Below, piece by piece: positions 7,337 to 16,894 of a stretch of DNA of 64,000 nt (position 1 is the stretch's first letter; each line of letters begins with the position of its first letter). This DNA comes from Thermococcus gorgonarius. GTDB lineage: Archaea; Methanobacteriota_B; Thermococci; Thermococcales; Thermococcaceae. The position numbers and the translations under genes were made by a program. A model generated the notes under the pieces. It was given only the letters and a program-made list of their open reading frames with translations, was not told the DNA's origin and made no database searches. The stretch is taken from NCBI RefSeq assembly GCF_002214385.1, contig NZ_CP014855.1:1178001-1242000 (forward strand). Reading direction: 5' to 3'.

Positions 7337-10277
7337 GACGCCCGAATACCTCCAGTGTGAGGGGCCGATCATCGAGCGGCTCAAAAACCTCGGCTGGGAA
7401 TACAGGAAAGGAGCCGAGGTTCTCAAAGACGAAAAAGAGCCCCTTCTCGTCACCCGCCTAAAGAGGGCCATCGCGAGGATAAACGGGGTTTCGGAGAGCG
7501 AGGCTGAGAGGGTTATTAACCTCCTCAAAACGACCCCCTTCGGCGTCGAAGGTCACAGGAGGGTTTTGGAGTACCTAAAGGAAGGCGTCCCCCTGAGGGA
7601 CGAGGAGACTGGCGAGCCGAAGCGCGTTCTTCTTATTGACTACGAAAACATCGAGAACAACGAGTTTTTAGTTGCCAACCAGGTGGGCTACCCCTTCAGA
7701 ACAAAGATCCCTGACCTCGTTCTCTACGTTAATGGGATCCCCCTCGTGGTAATTGAGTGCAAGCGCCTCAAGAGGGACTGGAAAAGGGCCTACAGGCAGG
7801 TCAAGGGCTACGAAAAGGAGATGCCCGAACTCTTCAAGTACGTCCAGTTCAGCGTGGCCGTTGGGGATAGGGTCGTTTACTTCCCCAACGTCCCGTGGCT
7901 CGATGACGTTCCAGTATACGAGTGGAGGGGAGAGAGCTTCGACGAGCTGGACAACATAATGGAGCCCCTCACACCGAGCAACCTCCTCGACATCCTGAGG
8001 TACTTCATATTCTACCGAGAGGACAAGGGGACGATTACGAAAGTCCTTCCGAGGTACATGCAGTTCAGAGCGACGAACAAAATAGTTGAGCGGGCCGTTG
8101 GCTACGCGAGGGGAGAGAACGAGAGAAACAGGGGACTAATATGGCACTGGCAGGGGAGCGGAAAGACGCTCACGATGATATTCTCGGCCTACAAGATAAA
8201 GCGCCTCCTCGGCAATCCAACGATCTTCTTCATCGTGGACAGGCAGGAGCTTGAGGAACAGCTGGCCGGGGAGCTTAAGTCCATAGGCCTTAGCTTTGAG
8301 GTTGTGGAATCTATAAACCACCTCAAAGAGGTCCTGACCCACTCAGACGGCAAGAGGGGTATATTCGTCACGCTGATTCACAAGTTCAGGGAGGAAGAGC
8401 TCAATAGCCTTCGGGAGGAGCTTAAGAGGGAGAGCAGAAGAAGAAAGACGATAATGAACAGGCGGGACGTTATAGCGTTCATAGACGAGGGTCACAGAAC
8501 CCAGTACGGCGAGCTTGCCGCAACAATGCGCTCCATCCTGAAGAATGCCTCCTTCTTTGCCTTCACGGGGACGCCGATAGCCAAAAAGCACAGGGACACC
8601 TACGCGACCTTCGGCTACCGCGACGAGCCCTACCTCGACAGGTACTTCATACTCGACTCCATAAGGGACGGCTTCACGGTAAAAATCGCCTACCAAGCGA
8701 GGCTCGAAGAGGACGTCCACCTGAGGAAGGAAGACCTTGAGGCTTTCCTCACCTCAAGGCTTGAGGAGATACCGGAGGAGTACCGCGGAAAGGTCAAGGA
8801 GAGGCTGAAGAAGAGGCTCAACGCCATCAAGGTCTTTCTGAAGAACCCGAAGAGAATAGAGACCATAGCCGAAGACATCGCGAGGCACTACAGGGAGAAC
8901 GTTGAACCCTTCAAGGCCATGGTTGTTGCCGTTGACAGGGAGGCCTGTGTCCTCTACAAGAGGGCGCTGGACAAGTTCTTGCCCCCGGAATACAGCGAGG
9001 TCGTGATGACATTCAACCGAGATGATCCAGAGATAATCGGGGAATACTTCAACGAGCTGGTAGAGAGATACAAAACGAAGGACCAGGGCGAGATAAGGGA
9101 GGAGATCGTGAAGAGGTTCAAGACAGGGGAGACCCCCAAGATACTCATCGTCACGGACATGCTGCTCACGGGCTTTGACGCGCCGATACTCCAGACAATG
9201 TACCTTGATAAACCACTCAAGGAACATCGCCTCCTCCAAGCGATAGCAAGGACTAACAGGCCCTTCATCAAGAACGGTGAAAACGTCAAGGCCTTCGGTC
9301 TCATCGTTGACTACGTTGGAATCTTCAAGGAGCTCAAAAAGGCGCTCGCGATATACGACGAGGTGGACATCAAAGGCGTCGCCTACGACGTGGAGAAGAT
9401 TAAGAGGGAACTCAGGGAGAAGATAAGCCAGGCTCTAAGCTTCTTCGACGGCCTTGAACTCGGAAAGGACAGGGAAACGATCATGAAGGCCGTCCTCATC
9501 CTCTTCCAGAAAGAGAAGGGTGAGGAGTTTCAGAAACTTTACAGGGAGATAAGGTCGTACTACAAGCTCCTGAGGGAGGACAAAACCGAGTTCAAGGAGG
9601 CCTTCTCGTGGCTCACGGAGGTTTACTACGCCTATAACGCGAAGGTCAACGGCCTCGACCCAGAGATCGAGCAAAAGATGGACAGGTTCTTCGAAGAGGC
9701 CCTGAGGTTCATCCACGAGACCGTGGACATTGGAAAGCTGAAGAGAGACTTCCCAATAGTTGAGCTTGACGAGGAGTTCCTCAGGAAGATTATGAAAGCC
9801 AGAAACAGAGAAAGGGCTTTCTACGACCTCCTCTTTGCCGTCAGGCACTACGTGAACACCCACAGGGGGCCGTTAACGGACGACTTGGTTGAGAGGGTTG
9901 AGAGCATAGTGGAGCGGTGGAAGAGCAGAAAAGAAGAGATTGAGAAGCTTTATCAGGAACTCTTTGAGATAGCCGAGAAAATACAGAGGAGAAACAGGGA
10001 GCGGAGAGAACTAGGCCTGAGTGAGCTGGAGTACGCCCTCGTCATGGTGTTCAAGAGGCACGTCAAGGGAAACACTCACGAGCTGATAAGAGATGTAAAG
10101 GAACTCCTGCGTGAAACTGAGCCCCTCAGGTTCCCGCGCTGGCAGGAAAAGGCAGAGGTCGTCAGCGAGCTTTCGAGGACGGTTATGAAGTTCATCGTCC
10201 GCAAGTACAGGGGAAGATACGACGACCTAATGAAGACGAGGGAAGACATCCTCGAGGTGCTCAAGCGGTGGGGCTGA
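7329..10277 (+). CDS. hsdR: Type I restriction endonuclease, subunit R
   Basis: HsdR cleaves DNA after ATP-driven translocation by the R-M complex. At the N terminus the nuclease core is PDLVLY (Asp129) with IECK (Glu143, Lys145) and a QVKGY motif near 157. The superfamily 2 helicase motifs follow: Walker A WQGSGKT at 274-280, DEGH near 384, FTGTPI near 413 and a motif VI RTNRPF. The C-terminal 300 residues are a helical subunit-contact region. At 982 residues all key motifs are present. The ATG overlaps the MNT stop and follows GGTGGTGG. The gene is separated from hsdM/hsdS by the toxin-antitoxin pair and an extra promoter. Confidence 0.97.
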   Translation: MNETPEYLQCEGPIIERLKNLGWEYRKGAEVLKDEKEPLLVTRLKRAIARINGVSESEAERVINLLKTTPFGVEGHRRVLEYLKEGVPLRDEETGEPKRVLLIDYENIENNEFLVANQVGYPFRTKIPDLVLYVNGIPLVVIECKRLKRDWKRAYRQVKGYEKEMPELFKYVQFSVAVGDRVVYFPNVPWLDDVPVYEWRGESFDELDNIMEPLTPSNLLDILRYFIFYREDKGTITKVLPRYMQFRATNKIVERAVGYARGENERNRGLIWHWQGSGKTLTMIFSAYKIKRLLGNPTIFFIVDRQELEEQLAGELKSIGLSFEVVESINHLKEVLTHSDGKRGIFVTLIHKFREEELNSLREELKRESRRRKTIMNRRDVIAFIDEGHRTQYGELAATMRSILKNASFFAFTGTPIAKKHRDTYATFGYRDEPYLDRYFILDSIRDGFTVKIAYQARLEEDVHLRKEDLEAFLTSRLEEIPEEYRGKVKERLKKRLNAIKVFLKNPKRIETIAEDIARHYRENVEPFKAMVVAVDREACVLYKRALDKFLPPEYSEVVMTFNRDDPEIIGEYFNELVERYKTKDQGEIREEIVKRFKTGETPKILIVTDMLLTGFDAPILQTMYLDKPLKEHRLLQAIARTNRPFIKNGENVKAFGLIVDYVGIFKELKKALAIYDEVDIKGVAYDVEKIKRELREKISQALSFFDGLELGKDRETIMKAVLILFQKEKGEEFQKLYREIRSYYKLLREDKTEFKEAFSWLTEVYYAYNAKVNGLDPEIEQKMDRFFEEALRFIHETVDIGKLKRDFPIVELDEEFLRKIMKARNRERAFYDLLFAVRHYVNTHRGPLTDDLVERVESIVERWKSRKEEIEKLYQELFEIAEKIQRRNRERRELGLSELEYALVMVFKRHVKGNTHELIRDVKELLRETEPLRFPRWQEKAEVVSELSRTVMKFIVRKYRGRYDDLMKTREDILEVLKRWG

Positions 10278-10930
10278 AATACACGACTATAATCCGGAAC
10301 GTTAAGTACCCGAGGATCGAGATAAAGCCCAGCGGAGAGGTAAAGGTGATTGTGCCCCCGAACCAAGATCCCGCTGAGCTGGTTCGACTAAAGAGTGAGT
10401 GGATAAACAAAAAGCTCAGAGAAATTGATGAAATCAGAAACCAGTTCAAGGGTCTTTCGGACAAGCTGTTGCTGAACGGGGAATTTTATGAGGTTATACG
10501 GGGCGAAGAGTTCTCAGTGAACCCAAAGTTCAAATTTATACTCCTCCCTGAAAACGACCTTAAAGTCCTGAAGGGGTGGCTCAGGAATCAGCTCAGGAAA
10601 GAACTTGACTTCAAAGTCAGGCTCTTCGCATCAATACTCGACGTCAAATACAGGAAGATATACATCAGATTCCAGAAGACTAAATGGGCGAGTTGTTCAA
10701 AAAAGGGAAACCTGAGCTTCAATCTGATGCTAATGGCTCTCCCCGAGAGCCTCAGGGACTACGTTATAATCCACGAGCTCGCCCACCTCAGGGAGTCCCG
10801 GCACACTGGGAGGTTTTGGGAGATTGTAGGGACTTATTATCCCGATTACAAAAAGGCTGAAATAGAACTTAGGAAATACTGGCTTCTCCTTGAGTGGAAC
10901 GAAGTGTGGAAAAATTTAAGGAAAGTTTGA
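10268..10930 (+). CDS. YgjP/WLM-type zinc metallopeptidase (DUF45)
   Basis: The zinc site is HELAH at 169-173 with a third His at 179 in the SRHTGRFW stretch, typical of the YgjP-like (M48-related) family. The N-terminal half holds the beta-rich region found in this family, followed by KTKWASCSKKGNLSFN. Genes of this family are often found next to type I hsdR genes, as here: the GTG start overlaps the hsdR stop by ten bases. The role is not well established; proteolysis of a restriction subunit or of a phage protein is possible. Confidence 0.88.
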   Translation: MGLKYTTIIRNVKYPRIEIKPSGEVKVIVPPNQDPAELVRLKSEWINKKLREIDEIRNQFKGLSDKLLLNGEFYEVIRGEEFSVNPKFKFILLPENDLKVLKGWLRNQLRKELDFKVRLFASILDVKYRKIYIRFQKTKWASCSKKGNLSFNLMLMALPESLRDYVIIHELAHLRESRHTGRFWEIVGTYYPDYKKAEIELRKYWLLLEWNEVWKNLRKV

Positions 10931-10953
10931 ATTTTCTAGGCTTGGTGATACCT

Positions 10954-11766
10954 ATGAAGCTCACAATCCTTTTCGAGAACCATGCTGGCTACAGAAAAGG
11001 CCTCCTCGGCTACCACGGCTTTTCTGCTCTGGTGGAGCACAACGGGAGGAAGGTTCTGGTCGATACCGGAACGGACGGAGAAGTTCTCCTCAGGAACATG
11101 GAGGCCCTTGAGGTTTCTCCTGGGGAGATAGACGCGCTCTTCATAACCCACGGTCACTACGACCATACGGGTGGCTCGAAGGCCTTTCTTGAGGCAAGGG
11201 GCGGGAAGATTGATGTCTACGCCCATCCGGGCATCTTCCAGCGCAGAGTTGCGCTTAAGCCGAAGCTCAGGGAGATAGGGATTCCCTTCACGAGGGAGGA
11301 GCTTGAGGGCCTTGGTGCCAGATTTCACCTGAGCCCGAAACCTTTGGAGTTTTTACCGGGCTTTCTGAGCTCGGGTGAGATAGAGAGAAGGCACTGGGAC
11401 AGAGCTGTGGGCTACCTTGTGGAGAACGGTGAATACATCAAAGACCCGGTTAAAGACGACATGGCCCTCCTCGTGGATCTGGGGGAAGAGATTGCAGTAA
11501 TAACAGGCTGCGGCCACAGCGGGATCATCAACATAGCGGAGCACGCTGTAAGACTCACGGGAAAACCGATTAAGGCCCTCATTGGAGGTTTCCACCTGAG
11601 GGGGGCCAAACCGGAGATGCTCAAAGAGGCAGTAGTCAAGCTGAAGACCCTCGGAGTGAAGAAACTCTACGCTGGCCACTGCACGGGGATTGAGGAGTAC
11701 GCGTATTTGAAGACGGGCTTCGGAGAAGTCGAGCCGCTGTACGTGGGGAAAGTGGTGGAGATATGA
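10954..11766 (+). CDS. Metallo-beta-lactamase fold hydrolase, COG1237-like
   Basis: The protein has the zinc motif HGHYDHTGG and further ligands in TGCGHSGIINI and GGFHL, the pattern of the MBL-fold family often annotated as 7,8-dihydropterin-6-methyl-4-(beta-D-ribofuranosyl)-aminobenzene-phosphate synthase-like. ATG 10954 is the start because GGTGAT lies four bases upstream; a longer frame to 10894 would run back into the metallopeptidase gene. It is 270 residues long, the usual size. The true substrate in Thermococcales is not clear from sequence. It follows the defence island and marks the return to core genes. Confidence 0.85.
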   Translation: MKLTILFENHAGYRKGLLGYHGFSALVEHNGRKVLVDTGTDGEVLLRNMEALEVSPGEIDALFITHGHYDHTGGSKAFLEARGGKIDVYAHPGIFQRRVALKPKLREIGIPFTREELEGLGARFHLSPKPLEFLPGFLSSGEIERRHWDRAVGYLVENGEYIKDPVKDDMALLVDLGEEIAVITGCGHSGIINIAEHAVRLTGKPIKALIGGFHLRGAKPEMLKEAVVKLKTLGVKKLYAGHCTGIEEYAYLKTGFGEVEPLYVGKVVEI

Positions 11767-11767
11767 G

Positions 11768-12049
11768 CTAAACCACCCCTTTCTCCTCAAGCTCCTTCAC
11801 GAGGAGCGCTATGTTGCAGATGCCCTCCAAAACGCTTCCAAAGTTCGGGGTCTCGCCGAACTGGGCGAATAATGACCCGAAGGAGGGGTGCCATGCATCG
11901 ACCTGCTCACGTCCCTTGGCGGTGATAATGTAAACCACCCAGCCCTTCTCCTTGAGGGCCTCAACCAGCTTCCAGGCGTTAGTCATATCGTTCTCATCGT
12001 GTATCTCAACGCCGTACTCTTCCTTCACCCTTTCGAACAGCTCGTTCAT
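11768..12049 (-). CDS. Conserved hypothetical protein, 93 residues
   Basis: A small acidic, soluble protein with an alpha/beta pattern (WVVYIITAKGREQVDAWHP in the middle). The start has GGTGAG a few bases upstream. It looks like a compact single-domain protein with conserved tryptophans, but I cannot name its family. It ends convergently one base from the MBL-fold gene. Confidence 0.75.
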   Translation of the reverse strand: MNELFERVKEEYGVEIHDENDMTNAWKLVEALKEKGWVVYIITAKGREQVDAWHPSFGSLFAQFGETPNFGSVLEGICNIALLVKELEEKGVV

Positions 12050-12094
12050 CCTCTCACCGGTTGAACTTGGGTGTCGCCTTTTAAACTCCTTCGC

Positions 12095-12829
12095 TCAGAG
12101 GAGCATCTTAAGAGCTATTATCACGAGCAGAACCGCAAACAGGCGCCTTATTAGAGACGGTTCAACCCTGTGGACGGTTAGGGCACCATAGTGCGCCCCC
12201 ACGATGAGGCCAGGGGCCAGGAGGAGGGCCATGTGGATGTCAACCTGTCCGAGGCGGTAGTGGGCGATAGTGCCAGCTAAGGCCGTGAAGAAGAGCGAAA
12301 GGCTCGAGGTTCCGACGGCGTAGCGCATCGGAATGCCCACAAAGGTATGAAAGAGCGGAACGTTCAGAACGCCACCACTTATCCCAAGCAAGCCACTGGT
12401 TAAACCAGCGAGAATTCCGACGATTGGAACGCGGAGGTAGTTTACATCTCCAGCGGTTTCTCCGTGGCACTTCCCCCTGCTCCGTATGAGGGTGTATGCT
12501 AAGTAGAGGAGAAGAACCGCGAAAATAAGTCGAAGCGCCCGCTCGGGCGTTACCGCGGAAAGGTAGGCCCCAATTATGGCAAAGGGTACCGAAAAGGCCT
12601 CCTTTATGAGGACGACCTTGAAGAGAACCGCCCCCCTTCGGAGGTGAGTGTAAGCTGATGCAAGGGCGCTGATCGTGATGCAGGCTAAGCTCGTGCCTAT
12701 CGCCAGGTGTATCGGCTCCCCAAGGAGGACTAATGTCGGAACTATGAGGAAGCCACCGCCGACACCTAGCAGGCCAGCGATGAAGCCAATGCCAAGGCCG
12801 ATAAAGAAGTCCAGCAGGTAATTCAACAT
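12095..12829 (-). CDS. TauE/SafE family permease, copy 2
   Basis: The 244-residue product has about eight membrane segments in two homologous halves. Each half starts with the glycine-rich signature of the family (FIAGLLGVGGGFLIVPTLVLLG, then AGLTSGLLGISGGVLNVP). Members export or import sulfite, sulfoacetate or other small anions in the cytoplasmic membrane. It lies directly downstream of a paralogue, 32 bases away on the same strand, suggesting a duplicated pair or a two-subunit transporter. The substrate cannot be told from sequence. Confidence 0.9.
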   Translation of the reverse strand: MLNYLLDFFIGLGIGFIAGLLGVGGGFLIVPTLVLLGEPIHLAIGTSLACITISALASAYTHLRRGAVLFKVVLIKEAFSVPFAIIGAYLSAVTPERALRLIFAVLLLYLAYTLIRSRGKCHGETAGDVNYLRVPIVGILAGLTSGLLGISGGVLNVPLFHTFVGIPMRYAVGTSSLSLFFTALAGTIAHYRLGQVDIHMALLLAPGLIVGAHYGALTVHRVEPSLIRRLFAVLLVIIALKMLL

Positions 12830-12861
12830 GAAGGGAAATCAAAAAAGGTAACTTAAAAAGC

Positions 12862-13638
12862 TCACGGAACCGCAAAGCCAAGCCCCTTGAGCACCATCCT
12901 GATGGCCAGAAAGGCCAGAACAACGGCGAAGGCCTTGCCGAGTGAAGATGCTTTAGTTCTCTTCGCTATCCTCGCCCCGAGCTGGGCGCCGATTATGAGA
13001 CCCGGCACGAGGAGGAGAAGCCACTCCACCTCAACGTTGCCCATCATGTAGTGCTTCAAAGCCCCGCTCGTTGCCGTGAAGACGATGGCAAAGCTTGAGG
13101 TCGCCACCGCGTAGTGGATTGGCAGTCCCATCGCCGTCAGAAACGGCACGTTTATCGCTCCTCCCCCGATGCCTAAAAGCCCGCTGGCTATTCCCGCTAT
13201 GAAGCCGCCAAGGGGGATGAGCCTGTAGTCGAGATTCACATCTTCAAGCCTGACCTCGTGCGGCTCGGCGCTCTTCTTCCTGTAAATCCTTATCGCGACG
13301 AGGAAGAGGACTATACCGAAGATAACCTTTAGCTGGGAGGCGCTTATGTAGCTCGTCGCCCATGCGCCTATATATGCTCCGGGTACGGCGGTTGAAGCGA
13401 GCAAAAGACCAGCTTTGTAGTGGATTCTGCGCTGCCTGTGGTAGGCTATGGCCGAGCTGAGCGACGTGAAGACCACAGCTGCACTCGAAGTTCCAACGGC
13501 GTGGTGTATCTCGACGCCGAGGAAGTTGAGGGTAGGCACTACCAAGAATCCCCCGCCGAGGCCAAACATCGCCGCAAGGATTCCGATGAAGACTCCAACG
13601 CTGAAGTAACCCAGGTATTTGAGTATGAGCTTGAGCAA
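12862..13638 (-). CDS. TauE/SafE family permease, copy 1
   Basis: The 258-residue membrane protein has the same two-half structure as its neighbour (GILAAMFGLGGGFLVVPTLN and AGIASGLLGIGGGAINVP). About eight transmembrane helices are visible. It is the upstream gene of the tandem pair and has its own upstream space of 67 bases. The two proteins are clearly paralogous but diverged, so they probably have separate or paired functions in anion transport. Confidence 0.9.
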   Translation of the reverse strand: MLKLILKYLGYFSVGVFIGILAAMFGLGGGFLVVPTLNFLGVEIHHAVGTSSAAVVFTSLSSAIAYHRQRRIHYKAGLLLASTAVPGAYIGAWATSYISASQLKVIFGIVLFLVAIRIYRKKSAEPHEVRLEDVNLDYRLIPLGGFIAGIASGLLGIGGGAINVPFLTAMGLPIHYAVATSSFAIVFTATSGALKHYMMGNVEVEWLLLLVPGLIIGAQLGARIAKRTKASSLGKAFAVVLAFLAIRMVLKGLGFAVP

Positions 13639-13705
13639 ACGACCACCTCCACTGTTCTCGTTGTTTCATCTCCATCTAAGCATGAAATTGAAGGGGGTTA
13701 AAAGA

Positions 13706-14701
13706 CTAAAGCTCAAACGCTATCGCCTCGATGAGCTTTATCAGCGCCTCAAGGTCAGCTAAGTGGAGCGTCTCGACCTCGCTGTGGAGGTACTTGATGG
13801 GCACGCTCAAAGCCAGGACCTCGCTCTTGTGCTGGAAGACCGAAGCATCGGTTCCACCCCCGGTAACGCCGACCTGGAGAGGAATCTCGTTCCTGCGGGC
13901 GATTTCGGCGACCTTTCTTGCGAGAGCTCTGGTGTAGATGGCCGAGTTGTCAACGGCCCTTATCACCGCACCCCCGCCGAGCCTGACGTCGCCAGTTAAG
14001 TCCCCGCAGCAGGCGAAAGAATCCACGGCAAAGGCGTACTTGGGCGAGTACTTCTCCGCCAGAAAGCGCGCGCCCTTGAGGCCTATCTCCTCCTGGACGG
14101 TGAAGGCAAAGATGTATCTGCCATCGAGGTCGTGGTCAACGAGGTCTTTGATGGCCTCAACGAGGGCAACCACTCCAAAGCGGTCATCCAGCGAGCGGGT
14201 CGAGACGTAGCGGTTGTTCAAAACCGCGAAGTGCTTCTTGAAGACGGCATAGTCAAGAACCTTAACGCCGAGCTTCTCCGCTTCCTCCCTGCTCTTCGCA
14301 CCTATGTCTATGACGAGCTTGGTCCACGGAACCGTGTCGAACTTCCGCTCAAGGTTGAGGTGCACCGGAAGTGCCCCGATAACGCCGTCGAGCTTCCCGT
14401 TCTCGGTGATGACATCCAAATGCCTCCCGTACAGAAGGCGGTCGTCTATCCCCCCGATTTTTCTGAAGGTCAGCTTTCCGTCGGGCCTTATTCCCGTAAT
14501 GAGCAGACCTATCTCGTCCATGTGGGCCATGAAGATGGCCTTAAGATCGCCCTCACCGAGCTCGACGACGAGGTTTCCGATGGAGTCAACGGTGTAGTCC
14601 GCGTAGGGCTCTATCCACTCGATAAGCTTTTCCCTGACCTTCTCCTCATAGCCGGAGATGCCCGGTATGGAAGTTATCTCCCTGAGTTCCTCAACTAGCA
14701 T
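13706..14701 (-). CDS. M42 family metalloaminopeptidase
   Basis: The protein is an M42 (TET/FrvX-like) peptidase that removes residues from peptides in large cytoplasmic assemblies. Metal ligands are visible in MAHMDEIG, STRSLDDRFG, VQEEIGLKG, AVDS and YLHSEVE, so it seems active. ATG 14701 is preferred over GTG 14710, which lies within the GAGGTGGT binding site. It is 331 residues long, typical of the family. It lies ten bases from the hydroxyacid dehydrogenase upstream and is probably co-transcribed. Confidence 0.92.
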   Translation of the reverse strand: MLVEELREITSIPGISGYEEKVREKLIEWIEPYADYTVDSIGNLVVELGEGDLKAIFMAHMDEIGLLITGIRPDGKLTFRKIGGIDDRLLYGRHLDVITENGKLDGVIGALPVHLNLERKFDTVPWTKLVIDIGAKSREEAEKLGVKVLDYAVFKKHFAVLNNRYVSTRSLDDRFGVVALVEAIKDLVDHDLDGRYIFAFTVQEEIGLKGARFLAEKYSPKYAFAVDSFACCGDLTGDVRLGGGAVIRAVDNSAIYTRALARKVAEIARRNEIPLQVGVTGGGTDASVFQHKSEVLALSVPIKYLHSEVETLHLADLEALIKLIEAIAFEL

Positions 14702-14711
14702 CTCAACCACC

Positions 14712-15713
14712 TCAGAGCATCTTAACTTTTTCAGGCGGGCGGATTTTGAGGACTTCCCGGTTCACGAGGTCCTTTGGAACCTCACCACGCAGAACCGCGA
14801 GGAGGTTCTTCACTGCTTGGAAGCCCATGTCCTCCATCGCCTCCCTTGAGAGACCAGCGTGGTGGGGCGTTAAGACGGTTTCCCACTCGTACTTGAAGAG
14901 CTCGTGCTCCTGAACTGGCTCTTTCTCGAAGACATCGGTGGCGTAACCCTTGAGTTTGCCCTCCTCGATGGCCTTAACGACCGCTTTCTCGTCCACGAGG
15001 GTTCCCCTCCCAATGTTCACCAGATACTTGCCCTCAAGGAGCTTTATCCGCTCCTCGTTGATGATGTGGTAGGTCTCGGGAGTTGCGGGAAGCGCTAAGA
15101 TCACTATGTCGCTTTCCCTCAGGACGTTCTCCAGCGGTTTGTAAACTGCACCAACCTCCTTCTCGATGTCCTCCTTCCTTGAGCGCGACCAGTAGAGGAT
15201 TTCCGTTCCCATAGCTTTCATTCTCCTCGCTATCGCCTTCCCTATTGCTCCCATGCCGAGGATTCCCACCTTCTTGCCGTAGACCGTCTCTATGTCCTTG
15301 AAAGAGCTCCATATCATGGCGTGGCTCTCCCACTTGCCGGAACGGATGAGCCTGTCGGTGTATGCTATCTTCCTGAGAAGAGCGATGGTCAGGCCAACGG
15401 CAAACTCAGCGACTGCCTCACTCAGAACGCCGGAGACTTTGGTAACGTAGATTCCGCGCTCTGTTGCCGCTTTCACGTCAACGTGGTCGTAGCCAGCTGA
15501 ATGACAGCTTATCACCTTCAGCCTCTCGGCTTTCTCGATGACTTCCTTTGGGAAGGGGTTCAAAGGTGATATTATCACGCCGTCAAATTCACCAATCCTC
15601 TTCTTGAGCTCTTCAACAGTCGGATAAAGGATGAACTCGACGTCAGCGTACTTTTTGAGCTCTTCCACGGGTTTGCTCTTCATCTTAAAAAGAACCGCCA
15701 CCTTCGGCCTCAT
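14712..15713 (-). CDS. D-2-hydroxyacid dehydrogenase (glyoxylate reductase-like)
   Basis: The enzyme reversibly reduces 2-oxoacids, such as glyoxylate or hydroxypyruvate, with NAD(P)H. The Rossmann motif is GILGMGAIGKAIARRM and the substrate/catalytic segments are NIGRGTLVD and HHAGLSREA (catalytic His). The N-terminal domain carries SGVLSEAVAEFAVGL. ATG 15713 follows GGTGGTACC; an upstream extension to 15785 would enter the promoter region. The length, 333 residues, fits the family. It diverges from pdxS across a 140-base intergenic space. Confidence 0.9.
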   Translation of the reverse strand: MRPKVAVLFKMKSKPVEELKKYADVEFILYPTVEELKKRIGEFDGVIISPLNPFPKEVIEKAERLKVISCHSAGYDHVDVKAATERGIYVTKVSGVLSEAVAEFAVGLTIALLRKIAYTDRLIRSGKWESHAMIWSSFKDIETVYGKKVGILGMGAIGKAIARRMKAMGTEILYWSRSRKEDIEKEVGAVYKPLENVLRESDIVILALPATPETYHIINEERIKLLEGKYLVNIGRGTLVDEKAVVKAIEEGKLKGYATDVFEKEPVQEHELFKYEWETVLTPHHAGLSREAMEDMGFQAVKNLLAVLRGEVPKDLVNREVLKIRPPEKVKML

Positions 15714-15803
15714 GGTACCACCGTTAAGATATCCGTCGAAATGGTTAATAAACCTGTCGGGAGAATTAGACGGCAGTAAAAACATTCACACAAAGTGGAA
15801 AGG

Positions 15804-15810
15804 CTTATAT
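15804..15810 (+). promoter_or_regulatory. TATA box for pdxS-pdxT
   Basis: CTTATAT lies about 50 bases before the pdxS start. With the usual 25-base spacing transcription would start near 15832, leaving a short leader that contains GAGGTGAT at 15843-15849. Confidence 0.4.
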
Positions 15811-15853
15811 CCTCTTTTTCAAATCCACATCTGAAAGAGAAGAGGTGATGGAT

Positions 15854-16861
15854 ATGGGAAAGCTCGATATTATCCAGGCTAAGGGAACGGAGAGGCTGAA
15901 GAGAGGCTTCGCCAAGATGGTGAAGGGCGGAGTCATAATGGACGTTACCAACGCCGAGCAGGCGAGAATTGCTGAAGAAGCGGGTGCAGTGGCCGTTATG
16001 GCCCTCCACCGCGTTCCGGCCGACATTAGAAAGGCCGGCGGAGTAGCCAGAATGGCACCGATAGAGAAGATCCAGGAGATAATGGACGCGGTAACTATTC
16101 CCGTGATGGCCAAGGTCAGGATTGGCCACGTCGCCGAGGCGAGGATCCTTGAGGCCCTAGGCGTTGACATGATAGACGAGAGCGAGGTTCTCACTCCGTC
16201 AGACCCGTACTTCCACATTGACAAGCGCGAGTTCAAGGTCCCGTTCGTCTGCGGCAACAGGAACCTCGGCGAGGCCGTCAGGAGGATATGGGAAGGCGCG
16301 GCCATGATGAGGACGAAGGGTGAAGCTGGAACCGGAAACATCATCGAAGCGGTCAGGCACGTCCGCCTTCTCAAGGACAACATCGCCCTAATCCAGCGCA
16401 TGACGGACGAGCAGATCTACGGTGTTGCCGAGAAGTTCGCCGAACCCTACCTCAGGCTCGCCTTTGAGGTTAGAGAGATAAGCGGCCTCCCGAAGCAGGT
16501 TCTTGAGAACGAGCCGGTCTACGGCCACTACACCTACCGCGAGATCGTGGAGGGACTCTATAAGATCCTTCTGGAGATCAAAAAGCTCGGAAGACTACCG
16601 GTCGTCAACTTCGCGGCTGGTGGCGTTGCCACACCGGCGGATGCCGCCCTGATGATGCAGATGGGCATGGACGGTGTCTTCGTCGGTTCCGGAATCTTCA
16701 AGAGCTCCAACCCGCCGAAGATGGCAAGAGCTATAGTCGAGGCCGTAAACCACTGGGACGAGCCCGACGTTCTTGTGGAGATAAGCAAGGAGATCGGCGA
16801 GCCCATGCGCGGCCAGGACATTGAGGAGCTTGAAGTCCGCCTAGAGGAGAGGGGCGTCTGA
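15854..16861 (+). CDS. pdxS: Pyridoxal 5'-phosphate synthase, lyase subunit
   Basis: PdxS makes pyridoxal 5'-phosphate from ribose 5-phosphate, glyceraldehyde 3-phosphate and ammonia. It forms a dodecamer supplied by PdxT. The TIM-barrel chain is highly conserved ([20 protein letters not shown], Lys in [28 protein letters not shown]). ATG 15854 follows GAGGTGAT by four bases. It has 335 residues, the family length. pdxT follows after 33 bases, giving the standard two-gene operon. Confidence 0.98.
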   Translation: MGKLDIIQAKGTERLKRGFAKMVKGGVIMDVTNAEQARIAEEAGAVAVMALHRVPADIRKAGGVARMAPIEKIQEIMDAVTIPVMAKVRIGHVAEARILEALGVDMIDESEVLTPSDPYFHIDKREFKVPFVCGNRNLGEAVRRIWEGAAMMRTKGEAGTGNIIEAVRHVRLLKDNIALIQRMTDEQIYGVAEKFAEPYLRLAFEVREISGLPKQVLENEPVYGHYTYREIVEGLYKILLEIKKLGRLPVVNFAAGGVATPADAALMMQMGMDGVFVGSGIFKSSNPPKMARAIVEAVNHWDEPDVLVEISKEIGEPMRGQDIEELEVRLEERGV

Positions 16862-16894
16862 CCTCTCTTTTCTGTTTAATTTGGGGTGGTCGGA

